Part shown: in pieces, positions 1-11,732 of the stretch
Layout of the letters: every line of letters begins with the position of its first letter
How positions within the stretch are numbered: the stretch's first letter is position 1
From: Phaeosaccion multiseriatum
Lineage: Eukaryota; Ochrophyta, other classes
DNA length: 64,000 nt
Assembly: GCA_965112735.1 (NCBI GenBank)
Contig: OZ218960.1
Span: 1,674,001-1,738,000, forward strand
Reading direction: 5' to 3'
The notes under the pieces: model-generated
The model's database searches: none
Seen by the model: the letters and a program-made list of their open reading frames with translations, nothing else
What the model was told of the DNA's origin: nothing
Made by a program: the position numbers and the translations under genes

Positions 1-1961
1 GTTCCGCTCGGACTGTTCAGCCGCCTCCTTGGCGGAGAGCCCATCGCCCACACCGTACCAGCCTCCACCAACTCCGTCGCTGAATTCGTCCGCCTCGTCC
101 CCCTCCCTGCTCCCATCGGACACCACCTCCACTTCCACGAATTCAATCTCCTCTATGTCGTCGTCCTCGTCGTCGTCATCCTCCCTCTCGTCGTCCTCCT
201 CTCTCTCCATCTGCCTGTCGTCCTCCACCACCTCCATATCCTCATCCTCCTCCTCCTCCTCCTCCTCCTCCTCCTCCTCCTCCTCGTCGTCGTCGTCGTC
301 ATCGCCGTCCTCCTCTCTCTCGTCCTCTCCCTCCTCGTCTCCCTCCCCTACAGACATGGTGATGTCAGCGTCCTCTACCTCCTCCTCGTCCTTGCTCTCA
401 TCGCTTCCTCCTCCTCCTGTAGCAGCATCGCCAGCAGCAGCATCGGCCGCTGCCGCCACCGCAGCAGCAGCGCTGTTCTTGTCATCACCAACCTTCTTGC
501 TGTAATCAAACATCTCCCCTCTCTCCACCGCAGCCTTTAGATCCGGTAAGAGCGGCCGCGTCTTCCCATCCTTCCTTTTGGGTCCTCCATCCCCACCAAA
601 CCCCATCGCCCTCCGCTTTGCCACAATCTTCTTGGCAAGCTCCCTCCGCTCCTCTATGCTCATGTTCACGAGTTCCTCCTCATCTCCGTACAAGTCGTCG
701 CCCTCTCCTCCTCCATCATCCGCTGCCATCTTCGCCCTCCATCCCGTGCCATTCTGGTCTAACTCGGCCATGCGTGCGTCTATTGCTGCTTGAATGTTGG
801 CCGCCGAGTACTCGCTGTCCTCATCCTCCACCACCTCCTCCTCCTCACCCCCCAAGCTCTCCAAGACAATGTCCGCATAGGCGTCGCCAGCCTTGCTTCC
901 TACTCCCCCTTCCTCCTCCTCCTCGTTCTCCTCACCGGCGACCTTCCTCCCAGGCTTGCCCCTCGCCCCTCCTCTCGCCCCTCCCTTCTTCGGGGGGGTC
1001 AAGTCGCCCTCTAAAATGCTAAAGTCGAAGTCGAAACGGGCGTCTTCCTCGTCTGCGTCGTACACGTCATCGTCGTCCTCGTCGTCGTCATCTGTGTCGT
1101 TGTCTTCGTACGGAGTCCCTGCAGCAGCATTGAGTAGATGGATAGATGGATGGCAGTGGATGGATGGATGGATGGATGGATGAGAAATGGATGGAGGGAC
1201 AGATAGATGGATGGATGGATGGAAAGATGGATGGATGGATGGAAAGGTAGATAGATGGATGGATGGACAGGTGGATGGATGGATAGATGATGGATGGATG
1301 GAAAGGTAGATGGATGGATGGATGGATGGACAGGTGGATGGATGAAAGGTAGATGGACGGATGGATGGAACGATGGATGGATGGACAGGTGGATAGGCAG
1401 ACAAGAGAGAGGAGAGAAATCAGACAACACACGGGTAGACTGAAGGGTACACAAACAAGAGATGAGAGAGAGAAAGATGCACACGCACACACATTGTAGT
1501 TGTGCTTGCCTAGGGCAAAGTACTTGGTTGGTTGGGGTGTGGTAGTGGTGAGTGAGTGAGTGAGTGAGTGAGTGAGTGAGAGAGTGAGTGAGAAAGTGAG
1601 TGAGTGAGTGAGTGAGTGAGTGAGTGAGTGAGTGAGTGAGTGAGTGAGTGAGTGAGAAAGTGAGTGAGAAAGTGAGTGAATGAGTGAGTGGGTGGGTGAA
1701 TGAGTAAGTGACTTGAATGCGTGGGTGTTGGTGTGTGTTGTGTGGTGGTGGTAGTTGTGGTGGTGGTTGTGGTGGTGGTGGTTGGCTGGTGGCTGGTGTT
1801 GGGAGATCAATGCGATGGTAGCAATGCAGATACGGCCCTTTCTTCCTTCCTTCCTTCCTTCTGCAGTGGTTGTGCGTGCAAACTCACAATCCCCAGGGTT
1901 TCTTCTGGCCCCAAGACGAAGACTCATCCGAAGAGAGTCCCTGTTCCTACTGCTCCTACTG

Positions 1962-2004
<43 letters not shown>

Positions 2005-2382
2005 GTGCACCAAAGCCCCTCCTCCTCTTGCTGCCGCTACTGCTGTAGAGTCCTCGTGTAGCCTGAGAGTCAAGGAAGAACGATGGATAGAGAAGAGGAG
2101 AGAGAGCGTTGGTTGTAAGCATCGCTGAGAGCCACACAGCACAAGTGTTGGCCCAAGGCTCCATGCCCCCCACAAAACCCCATGACAGACTGTTTTTTGG
2201 GGAGTAGTGAAAACTCCTCATCTGTGCAGAGAGTAGAGCGCAGAGAGTTGAGCAGCAATTCCAGCGCACACCGCCCTGTGGGTGTTCCCGCTCAATATGA
2301 AAATTCTCTTCAGTGATAGGGTATCGAGGTGCATCCTTCAGCTCCATCAGCACCCTGCACTCGCCGCTGCGCCATTGAGAAG

Positions 2383-2413
<31 letters not shown>

Positions 2414-2753
2414 TACATGAAGCGGCCCAACTACCTCTTCTCTATAGAGAGATCAGATCGTGACACGAGGAAAGACGTGCTGTGCCTTCGAACCCATTCC
2501 AACCCCAGATACCCACATCTGTGCGTCTCACCTGCAGTGCAAAGGGGACGGCGCTGAATCTTCCGTCCCGCCCTCGCTGCTGCTGCCCTGGGGGCTTGCT
2601 ATTGCTGGTGCCCCTGACTTCTATGCGACTTTTCTCCGCCGTTGCTGCTGACGCAAATCGGAGTGCGGAGGGCAAGGGCGGGGCGACAAACCCCGTGACT
2701 CCGCTGCAGCTCAGCAGCAAGCCCGCCATCGACAACATGGCTGGGGAAGACAT
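1..2753 (-). CDS. Acidic protein with signal/plastid-type leader (partial, 3' end outside window)
   Basis: Not recognised by family. My model joins exons 2753-2532, 2335-2272 and 1118-1; 222+64+1118 nt gives exactly 468 codons at the window edge. The protein starts [18 protein letters not shown], a signal peptide-like stretch, followed by [16 protein letters not shown] Phe just after signal cleavage resembles the bipartite plastid leaders of algae with red-derived plastids. The body is very acidic (runs of D and E), with basic patches ([19 protein letters not shown]) and [10 protein letters not shown]. The leader exon and the acidic exon are each clear open frames with good splice sites; the 64-nt middle exon and its acceptor (CTGAAG/GAT) are less certain. 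The second intron (2271-1119) holds CAG, GAGT and GATG repeats, and an extra poly-Q or poly-A exon there cannot be excluded. Function unknown; plastid location is inference. Confidence 0.55.
1140..1700. repeat. Microsatellite block (GATG)n then (GAGT)n
   Basis: Degenerate GATG/GGAT tetranucleotides fill about 1140-1400, and an almost pure GAGT run fills 1547-1690. Both lie in the second intron of the acidic-protein gene. A CAG/CTG run of 13-14 copies follows at 1961-2002. No coding signal is needed to explain the long Ser/Thr/His-rich open frames here. Confidence 0.9.
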
Positions 2754-3118
2754 CGGGAGGGAAAGACCCACGGGAGCAGCCAGCCTTTGAGGAAGAGGAG
2801 CCCAGATTCAAGGGCACATAAGTCAAGGAAATGACATATTTTCTATTTTTCTCTCTTTCTTTCTCTATCTTCCTTCCTTCCCTCCTTCACTTCAGCAATA
2901 GAACCTAAGTGGTGATAGGGTCAGGGACCTACTCTCAATGATATCCATCAAACTCTCTCTTGATGTACTCATTAAACTTTTGTCCCCCCGGTACTTGGTC
3001 TTTCCCTCCCTTCCCTTCCCGCTCCCTTCCAATGCGGAGACGGAGGAAAGAAAGCGTATTACGCGCATGCGTCACACCCTTCCGATTGTTCCATGGTGCT
3101 CATCACCGTTACTCAGTG

Positions 3119-4801
3119 CTACGTCTCACCAGAGGGGTCCTTCTCTCCCTCTCCCTCTGCCTCCTTCTCCTCCTTGTCCCCCTCCACCTCTCCCCCACCC
3201 CCCACACCAGCCTCCACGTCCACCTCAGCACCACCGCCACCGCTGCCACCACCGCCACCACCACCGCCGCCGCCCCTCCTCATCTCCTCCTCCTTCGCTT
3301 CTATCCTGCTCTGCCTCTTCTCCTCCCTTGCCATTAGTTCCTCCTTCCTCTGCGCCTTGAGCTTATCGGCCGCCTCCTTCCTCTTCATGGCCTCTCCCAT
3401 CGTCTCCTCGTCTGTCGGCAACGGCCGGCCTCCCGGATGCTCCCCTAACAGAGTCTCAAAGATGAAGTGCGCTTCCGCCCCAAGGCCCTTCTTGTCCATA
3501 TCTCTGATGAAGGTGTAACGTCGCTTTCGCATCTCTACGAGCAGTCGCACGAAGCGTTTCGTGTGGACGTTGCTTCTGCGTTGGAAAATCTGTTTCAAAG
3601 CAAAGCAAGAAAAGAAGGCCAACAAGGCAAAACGCAAACAAACAAGCATGCAAGCAGCAACGCAGAGGAAGGGGTGGAGGGAAGGGGTGTTATATCAACG
3701 CGTGGTTTGTCATTGGCAGCAGTGCTCACCCCCTCCTCCTCCTCCTCCTCCTCCTCCTCCTCCTCCCTCCTCCTCCCCCCACCCCCTCCTCCTCCTCCTC
3801 CTCCCTCCTCCTCCTGCTCCTCCTCCCTCCTCCTCCTCCTCCTCCTCCTCCTCCTCCTCCTCCTCCTCCTCCTCCTCCTCACCTTTCTATCGTAGCCAAT
3901 CTCGCGCATGCGCTTCTTCCATCTCTTGCCCTCCTCCTTGACACTCTCTAACCGAGCCTCCATTTGAGACTGCAGAGAAAGCCATTGGCAAGAGAGTGGC
4001 ACACAAAGAGAGAGAGAGAGAAGAGACAGGGAGAGATACAAACAAAGAGAGGGAGACGAGAGAGAAGGGGGCGGAGGGCGAGAGAAAGAGACGGAGAGTG
4101 AGACACACACACGCAAGAGAGGAAAAACAAGATAGAGAGAGAAAGGAGAAGGAAGAGACGCACAGAGACACACACGGAGAGAGGAGAGGGAGAGAGATAG
4201 AGTTGTCATCCCCCTCCTCCTCCTCCTCCTCCTCCTCCTCCTCCCTCCTCCTTCCCTTCCTCCTCCTCCTCCCCCCCCCCCCCCCACCCTTCCTCCTCCT
4301 TATCTTCCTCTCCCCATCTTGCTGCTCCTCCTTCTCTCCTCCTGCCACTACTTGTTGCTCCTCCTGCCACGATTACAGTGAGTGCCAGACAGTCACAGAC
4401 AGTGCCATACAGTGCCATCCATGGACTTACAGGGTTCGTGGCATCCCTCTGAAAGCGTTGCCACTCGAAGCGCTCCTGCGAGCGGCCGAAGCGCTCGTTT
4501 TGCTTGGCCATTTCGTCCTGAGCCTGAGGAGAGAGAGACAGAGAGAGGAAGCGAGAGGGGGAGAGGTGGGGGGAGAGGGAGAGGGGAATGAATGGGAGAG
4601 AGAGATACGAGAAAAGCAAAGCACAAAGCAAAGCACACGGATGGATGGCAAGGAAGCTGCATGCATACGCGCTCTCACCCTCACCCTCACCTTCGCCCTC
4701 ACCCCCACCCTCACCTTCACCCTCACCTTCACCCTCACCTTCACCTTCACTCACACCCCCACCCTCACCTTCACCCTCACTCACATCCCCACCCTCACCC
4801 T

Positions 4802-4849
<48 letters not shown>

Positions 4850-6103
4850 TCTCACCTTTTGGAACATGTCCACACCGATCTCGTAGCGAGACATGTCGCC
4901 CATGTCGTCCAAGTACTCCTCCTCCTCCTCCTCCTCTCCCTCTTCGTCCTCCTCTGAATCGAAGTGGCTTTCGTCCGGCTCTGTGCCTCGAATCATGTTA
5001 GGGAAGAGCTCCTCTCGAGCCTTGTCCAAGCAGCGGAACATTAGGTCGTCCAGAGGGAACTGGAGGAGGAGGAGGAGGAGGAGGAGGAGGAGGAGGAAGG
5101 AGGAAGGCGAGGGGGGTCAGGGGTAGGGGATGGGGTCCGGGGAGCGGATGCTCTTTCCTATCATCTCGGCGGGTTCTATTTTCACTCTCGACGGGTTCTA
5201 TTTCGCATGTCGTATCGTACCGTGGTGGGGAGGTGTGCCTCAAACTTGTTCCTGGCGAAGACTCTGTAGAGGTTCTCGGGCAGGTTCAGCATGGCGTCGT
5301 TGTCGAGAGGGTAGAAAGAGTTATCCTCGCTTTCGTCCAGGGTGAAGCTGGTGGGAGGGTTGTGGGGCGTGTGAGGGGGGGACGAAGGGGGGGGGGAGGG
5401 ATGGACAGAAGAAGAGGGAGAGGAAGGGACACAGACAGATGGGGACAGAGAGGGAAGATATAGAGAGGAAGGGAGAGAGAGACAGAGAGACAGGAACAGA
5501 GGGAGAGGAAGGAGAGAGAGACAGAGAGAGAGGAGGGAGAGAGAGGGACAGTGAGAGAGGAGGGCGAGGGTGAAGGGACAGTGAGAGGAGGGAGAGAGAG
5601 ACAGGGACAGAGAAAGAGAGAGACACGTCGGTATGAGTGGGGCCGGCTTATTAGGAGAGAAAGACGGGGAGAACATGAGAAGAGGGGAAACAGAGAGAGG
5701 TAAGACCAGGGAGGAGATGCCTGACGACAGTCACACACGCACGCTCCACCCACACATACACACCCACACACCCACACACACCCATTCACTCACCTACACA
5801 TACACACACCCACACACCACCATATACACACACACTCACTCACCCACCCACCCACACAGGCACACTCACACTCACCCATCCACCCACAAACACACCCACA
5901 CCCACACACCCACACACGCACTCCCACACACACGCTCACCCACACACACTCTCACCCACACACACACACACACTCATCCAAACACACACCGACACAGCCA
6001 CACACACTCACCCAGCCAGCCACCCACACACACACACACACACGCACGCATCCATCCACCCACAAAAACACACCCACCCACCCACACACACACGCACACA
6101 TGC

Positions 6104-6143
<40 letters not shown>

Positions 6144-9100
6144 CCACTCACTCACTCACCCCAGCTTTCCCCTTGCATCGTAGGCGCTCTCAAAGTCCTC
6201 GTCAAGCACAGGATCCTTCGCCGCCCTCTCCTCTCCGTCCTCCCCAAGCCTCGACAGCCGCGCCTCCTCCTCCTCCTGGGCTTTCCTCCACGCAGGCGTG
6301 ATCCTGTCGGGTCTGTATTATTTTTATTTTGGTTTTTTATTGTTTGTGGTTGTGGGTGGAGGGGGAGAGAGAAGGGATGGGGCAGAGGGGGCAGAGAGGG
6401 GGGAGAAGGAGAGAGAGTTGGCGAGGTAGACGAGGGAGAAGGAGTGAGCAAGCAGTGAGCAAGCATATCGGCAAGCAAGCAGTGAGCAAGCATATGGGCA
6501 AGCAGTGAGCAAGCCGAACGCACAAGAGATGCGACCTCTTGCTGTGGTATTGCCCGCCGTATGCCTGCCCATATGCCTGCCTGCCTGTCCATATGCCTGC
6601 TTACTTCTTGCTGTGGTATACCACTTCGTCCTCGGTGACATTGCCTGCCCACGCAGCCACGGTTTCCCAGTCATCGTGCTCCCCAGGGTCCACATCAGCA
6701 TCGATTTGCCCAATCCTGAGGGATAGAGGAAAGGACAGGAAGGATTGGAAAGGAGAGGAGAGCAGGAGGCAGGAGGGCGGCAGATAGAGACAAAAGAGAC
6801 GGGCCAAGTGTGTCAAGTAACGGGGGAGGGCAAAGCAAAGCAAAGCGAAGCAACGCGAAAGAGTGGGAGAATGGGCCCTTACTACCTCAGTGTACCCACC
6901 GCATAAGACCCACTTCCAACCTTCCAACCTTCCAACCTCGCCCCCTCTCACACCCCCTGTCACTCACCTGGCCTGCAGCCACCGCTCGTGCTTCTTCCTG
7001 AGCTCCACCTTGTCCTCTTCGAGCTCTCTCTCTGCCGTTTCCACTTCCTTCTCCAGCACAACGGGGTCGATGGCCGTGTCAACCAACCATGTGTTCTGGG
7101 GGTTGTGGAAGAGCGAAAAGAGGGAGGGAGGGAGGGAGGGAGGGACGGAGGGAGGGAGGGAGAGGAGGGAAGGGAGGGAGAGTGAGCGAAATACCATCCA
7201 CTGCCATCCACCCCATCCCCTGCCATCCACTGCCATCCTATCCTATCTCCGCCCATCGCGCCAACTCAACTCACGAGCGCCTCTCTGCCACTCCCATCCA
7301 CTGCCATCCCACTCCATTCCCTCCAATCTCATCCCACCCTGTCCACCGCCATCCACTGCCGTCCCATCCCCTCCCCCACTCACCAGCGCCTCTTTCTCCG
7401 ACGCGCTCCACTCCTCCAAGCGCGGCTTAGCTTCCACCTTTAGAGGAGGGTCAGGCGCAACATCAGAGGGTATGGGTCATATGGTCAGAAGGTCAGGGTG
7501 AGAGGGTGAGAGGGTGAGAGTGGCGGATCCAGCCTCAAAGGAGAGAGAGTGAGAGAGTGAGAGTGTGAGAGAGGACCTGGGGCAGAGTGCAGAGCCATGA
7601 GGTGTGACAGAATCAATCAATCACCTACCTTCAGCCTCCACGCCTCCAGCTCCTCCTCGAAGGTTGCTGTCTCCTTCCCATCCCTGTGCTGCCTCCTTAC
7701 AAGCACGGACGCTCCCTTGCTCAAGTCCGTATCAGTCTCCGGAAAGAGAGCAATTCTCAGGCGGACGAGCTCGGCCATGACCTTTCCAAAGAAGAGCAGA
7801 GGAGGAGGAGGAGGAGGAGGAGGAGGAGGAGGAGGAGGAGGAGGAGGAGGAGGAGGATGTGGGGTGGTGGAGTACGCCAGTGAATAAGTTACCGTTTCGT
7901 AGGGCAGGGAGTGCACGAGGAGTGTGAAAGAAGGGGGGCATGAGGATCAAGGCAATGAAAGAGTGTGTCAATGACGTGGAGGGAGGGTACGATGAAGGCC
8001 AAGGCAATGAAAGAGTGTGTCAATGACTTGGAGGGAGGGTACCATGAAGGCCATGACTGACTGACCTTTTCGTAACTGCCGTCATCGATGGCCTTCATGT
8101 TGAGCTCCATCTGGCGGGATATCTTCATAATGTCTGTTTGGTTCAAGAGAGAGCGAAGGGGGGGGAGGGTTGGAGAAGGAGAGAGGGAGAGGAGGAGAGA
8201 ATGGCAGAGAAAATGCAGAAAAGAGATGAGAGAGATGTGCTGTTGTTTGCGTTTTGTTTAGATTTAACGTTTCGTCTGGAGTAAAAATGGAGTCGCTCAG
8301 CCTCGCTCACTCACTCACTCAGATAGAGAGTGCTGATGTTGCTGTTGCTACTCTCTCTCCCTCTCCCTCTCTCTCTTTCTCTCTCCCCCCTCACCTCTCT
8401 TTCTCACATATCCACACAGACGCGCACACACCCACCCACCCACACCCACACCCACACATACACGCACCCACACCCACCCACACACACACACACCATCGTA
8501 CCTCTAAGGATGAAGTCCTCAAGCGCGAACCTCGCTGGGGACTCCCACCGCTGCCAGTCAAGTGTATCAAGTGCCTTCTTCCACTTCATCATGCTCATGT
8601 ACACACTTCGTTGGGCAAGGAAGGAGGGCCGAGCGTCGAGCAGGGAAGAGGCCTCATCTGCAAGCTTCTTCGCAGCACTGAGACGCTCCTCTCGCTCGAC
8701 TGCCATTTGCTGCATCACCTCGCTGCAAGGGGGGGTGGATGGGTGGTGAGAAGGGGGTGAGAAGGGGAGGGGTTTCCCACCCTCAATATGACCAGACAAC
8801 AACAAGCCTCAGCTGAAACGGTTGCCTGCTCTCCCTCTCCCTCTACTCTTCTCCTCCATGCCAGGCCATTTCTAACTCCCTCACTTTCTCCCCCCCACCT
8901 CCCTTTCCTTCCCTCTCCCCCTACCTATAAGCTGACTCCTCTGTCTTGCCCTGCTGCATGAGCGCCAGCTGTCTCTGAGCGAAGATGAAGCCGAGCTTGG
9001 AGAGGCCGTCTTGGCCGAGAAAGATGGGCTCGTGCATGACCTGGGGGTTACGCCCTTCGAAGATGCGCGCCAGTCTGTAGTGAGTAAGGAAGGGGTGTAG

Positions 9101-9877
9101 TCGGTGTAGCGAGGCGTGTGGAGGGAATGGGGCCCCAGTCGGAGGGGAGGGACGAGGAGGAAGGAGGAGGAAGGAGAGGACAAGAGGAATGGAGCAGGTG
9201 GATAGAGTGGGTGGATAGGATAGATGGATGGATGGGTGGATGGAGGGAGGGAGACATACAGGCGCACGCACAAGGAGAGGTTGAGGAGAGAGCGCAGGGG
9301 AGAAGAAACTATGAGGGGGTGGGCCTTCCGATGAGATGTGGCATGAGAGAGCCACGTGGGTGCACAGAGAATACAGAGCGAAGCAAGTTGCGGGGTGGAA
9401 CGGTGCGGTGTGTGTGGTGCCCGCTCAACACCGCTCGATGGTAGGAGGGAGAGAACGCCAAGGATGGGAAAGAAAAATAGGAGCCCGAAGAGGGGCCATG
9501 AAAGGCAGCGAGAGGCAGATGAAGTTGAGAAATGGGCAAAGCTGGGTATTACGGGGAGGTGGTGGGGAGAGAGAAGAGAGAAGGAGCACCACAAACAAAC
9601 AACCAACTTGTTTCCAAGCCAGCCACGAGTCTAAAATCCACTCAGGCAACAAGGCCAACAGAAGGGAAGGCGGCTTGCTCCCCTCCCTCGGGCCGTCAAC
9701 GCACCTATCAGTGGGGTACTTGAGCCGTGGAACCTTCTTGTTGAGCGCATAGAAGTCGGGAGGGAAGCGCTTGGCTGACTCGAGCCAGATGGGCTCATTG
9801 ACAATGCCACACTTGAGCAGAGGCAGCGTGCGATCCAGCACATTGTAAAAGCGCCAGGCGCTGCTCTTCCGCCCCAT
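3119..9877 (-). CDS. MRPS23: Mitochondrial small-subunit ribosomal protein mS23-like, extended (727 aa)
   Basis: Structural protein of the mitochondrial ribosome small subunit. Fourteen exons close in phase: 9877-9705, 9074-8925, 8722-8502, 8133-8066, 7781-7629, 7437-7384, 7095-6968, 6715-6605, 6303-6160, 5347-5221, 5059-4856, 4523-4431, 3969-3883, 3589-3119 (stop TAG). The first 130 residues match the mS23/Rsm25 pattern: SAWRFYNVLDRTLPLLKCGI, then NEPIWLESAKRFPPDFY, VPRLKYPTDRLARIFEGRNP, and a conserved Gln/Glu-rich helix (FAQRQLALMQQGKTEESAY). Known mS23 proteins are about 190-260 residues, so some 550 residues here are extra: long charged helices, an acidic patch near residues 480-500, and a Gly/Glu-rich tail. 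Residues 2-20 could serve as a mitochondrial leader. The last exon could also splice on (CTCTG/GTGAGA just before the stop), but I see no downstream partner. It shares a 207-bp space with the divergent F-box gene. Confidence 0.75.
3720..3880. repeat. (CCT)n run in mS23 intron 13
   Basis: Nearly pure CCT trinucleotide repeat with small interruptions between exons 14 and 13 of the mS23-like gene. Similar CCT or AGG runs occur at 4211-4275, 5062-5100 and 7800-7856 in other introns of the same gene. Confidence 0.9.
5735..6145. repeat. (CA)n / CACCCA microsatellite in mS23 intron
   Basis: About 400 bp of CA dinucleotides mixed with CACCCA and CTCACC between exons 9 and 10 of the mS23-like gene. 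The His/Thr-rich open frame across it is a repeat artefact. Confidence 0.9.
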
Positions 9878-10084
9878 CTCCTTTACCCTCTCTTGACGTG
9901 ATCCCCAACCCCAGGAGAGGTTTTGCAACAAACCCGCCTTCCCTCGCAAACACACAAACACAAAAGGAAGTGCACATGGGCTGCCATCTCTTTTTCCGTC
10001 CATCTCATATTCACATTCTCATTTTTTTCGAAGCCTTCTCCTTCTTCTGTTTTTGGGTTTTATCCCGCTCCATGGGATATCTCC
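9878..10084. promoter_or_regulatory. Shared divergent promoter region, mS23-like / F-box gene
   Basis: Only 207 bp separate the two start codons, which point away from each other, so both 5' UTRs and any promoter must fit here. A TTTTTTCG/TTCTTCTG pyrimidine stretch lies at about 10024-10060. I see no clear TATA box. Confidence 0.5.
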
Positions 10085-11732
10085 ATGGTTCCCTACATGA
10101 CTGCGGCTCCTGCTGCCACCGCTGCAGCTGGTGGTCGAGAGCTCAAGAGGCTGTGCCTGGGAAAGAGCACGTCAGCGCCTTGCCATGGCAATCCAGCAGA
10201 GGAGTCTGTTCCGTGCGGGGGAAAACGGGTTGGTTATCTAACAGAAGACTTTGTGGTGGACACGGTGATGCACATCCTGGGTGAGGGCCACCACATCTTC
10301 GTCGCCACCGTGTGTAAATCGTGGAATGAGAGATGCAAAGCCCTATTTCCCGCACCCAAGACGCTCATCCGGAATGTGGTCGCGACAAATGAGTGCTTGC
10401 TCTGGGCTATCCAGCACGGTGCCTACCAGCTCAGTGTGACCACCTTCAACGTGGCGGCTGAGTTTGGGGAGGTTAGCATCCTGGAGACTCTGTACGGTAT
10501 GGGCTGCCCCTGGGAGGAAGAGGTGTGTGTTATTCTGCTATCTCTCGCTCTCTCGCTGTTCTGCCGTGTTGCAGGCAGTGGGTGGTGTAGAAGACGGTAC
10601 ATGAGGGGTACATGAGGGGAAGGGGTGGGGGAAGCCCACCATGAAGCCCCTTCACCCTTAATCCCATCCCTACTCGCCTGCTGCTTTGCCCTCCCTCCCT
10701 CCCTCGCTCCCCTCCCTGAAGTCACCTTCCCCTCCCCTCCCCTCGTCCCTCCCTCCCTCTTTCCCTCCCTCCCTCTAATCCATCTTGTCCCTCCCTGCCT
10801 CCACCCCAACCCCCCTCTATCCATCCCTCCACCCCCCCCTCAGGCGAGCCTGGCAGCCCTCGACAACCAACGCCACGGCCTGAGCATCCTCAAGTTCCTG
10901 CGGGCCCTCAAGCACCCATGGCACCCCCTGATCTGCAATGAAGCGGCCTGGCGAGGCGGGGACGTGGCCATGCTCTGTTACCTGCTCTCGGAGGAGGCGG
11001 ACGCGCCCTTGCATGAGGATCTGTTCCGCACAGCGGTGAGTGTGTGTTGGGAGAGTTGGGAAGACGTCTCACTTGGCCATGACACACATGAAGTGCCGTC
11101 CTTTAGCGTAATGACACACATGTGGTGCCGTCCTTTAGCGTAACGCACTGTTGAGCGCGCTTGTTAGACCACAAAGACTTTGTATTGAGTGTATTTGGAC
11201 GTGCCTAGAGATACCGCCCGAGAGGTTTAGGTGTGGCGCCTTGGGGCCAGCATATGCTCTCATCCTAACGGATGCATGTGTGATTGTCTTGGTGCTTCAT
11301 TGAACAAACTCATAAAAACAACAGGTGAGCGTGGGGCGTATCAACGTTCTGGAGGTGCTGCTTCACCACCCCCGGGTCCGGCGAGAAATGGAGGCCGCGC
11401 CCGAGTACAGTATGTGGAGGAATGGAGCAGCACGGGCAGCCCGAGTCGGAAATCTGGAGGTGCTCAAGTGGCTCCACGCTAACGCCTCAACCTTGTGCGA
11501 TTGGTCAGCATGGACATGTCAGTGTGCTGTAGAGTTCGCCAAGCGGTTGGATGTGCTTCAATGGCTGAGAAGCGAGGAGGTCATGTGCGAGTGGGACGGG
11601 TTCGCGTGCCCGCAAGTCGCGAGGGACGAGGGGAGTATACTGTGGGGGATGGATGGGGGCGATCAACAAGCCTTTGATGCGATTAAGCAGTGGGTGCACG
11701 CCAATGGACACCCCTGTGACTGCAAGGACTGA
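10085..11732 (+). CDS. F-box-like / ankyrin-type repeat protein (345 aa)
   Basis: Three exons, 10085-10522, 10844-11035 and 11325-11732, join in phase 0 with stop TGA. Residues about 55-95 (DFVVDTVMHILGEGHHIFVA, then TVCKSWNERCKALFP) look like an F-box fold: the V-x-W/S-W helix end is typical of substrate adaptors of SCF ubiquitin ligases. The remainder is a run of degenerate ankyrin-like units with the recurring signature L-E-V-L-K-W-L (FNVAAEFGEVSILETLYGMG, AARVGNLEVLKWLHANA, then the RLDVLQWLRSEE unit). Large families of such proteins with Leu-Trp-rich repeats are known from stramenopiles and other protists. Likely role is recognition of a protein target for ubiquitination, which is inferred from the domain order only. 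Start chosen at the first ATG before the compact coding run (MVPYMTAAPA). Intron 2 contains two copies of a GTGCCGTCCTTTAGCGTAA phrase (about 11093 and 11125). Confidence 0.7.

Noticed and set aside
1088-2413. 441-codon minus-strand frame joining exon 2 of the acidic gene to repeat DNA
   Set aside because: Most of it is GAGT and GATG repeat translation (SLTH, HPSI units). Only the part at 2335-2272 fits a splice model.
5735-6145. Telomere-like or Z-DNA functional element in the CA/CACCCA run
   Set aside because: Ordinary intronic microsatellite bounded by clean exons; no regular telomeric heptamer or chromosome-end context.
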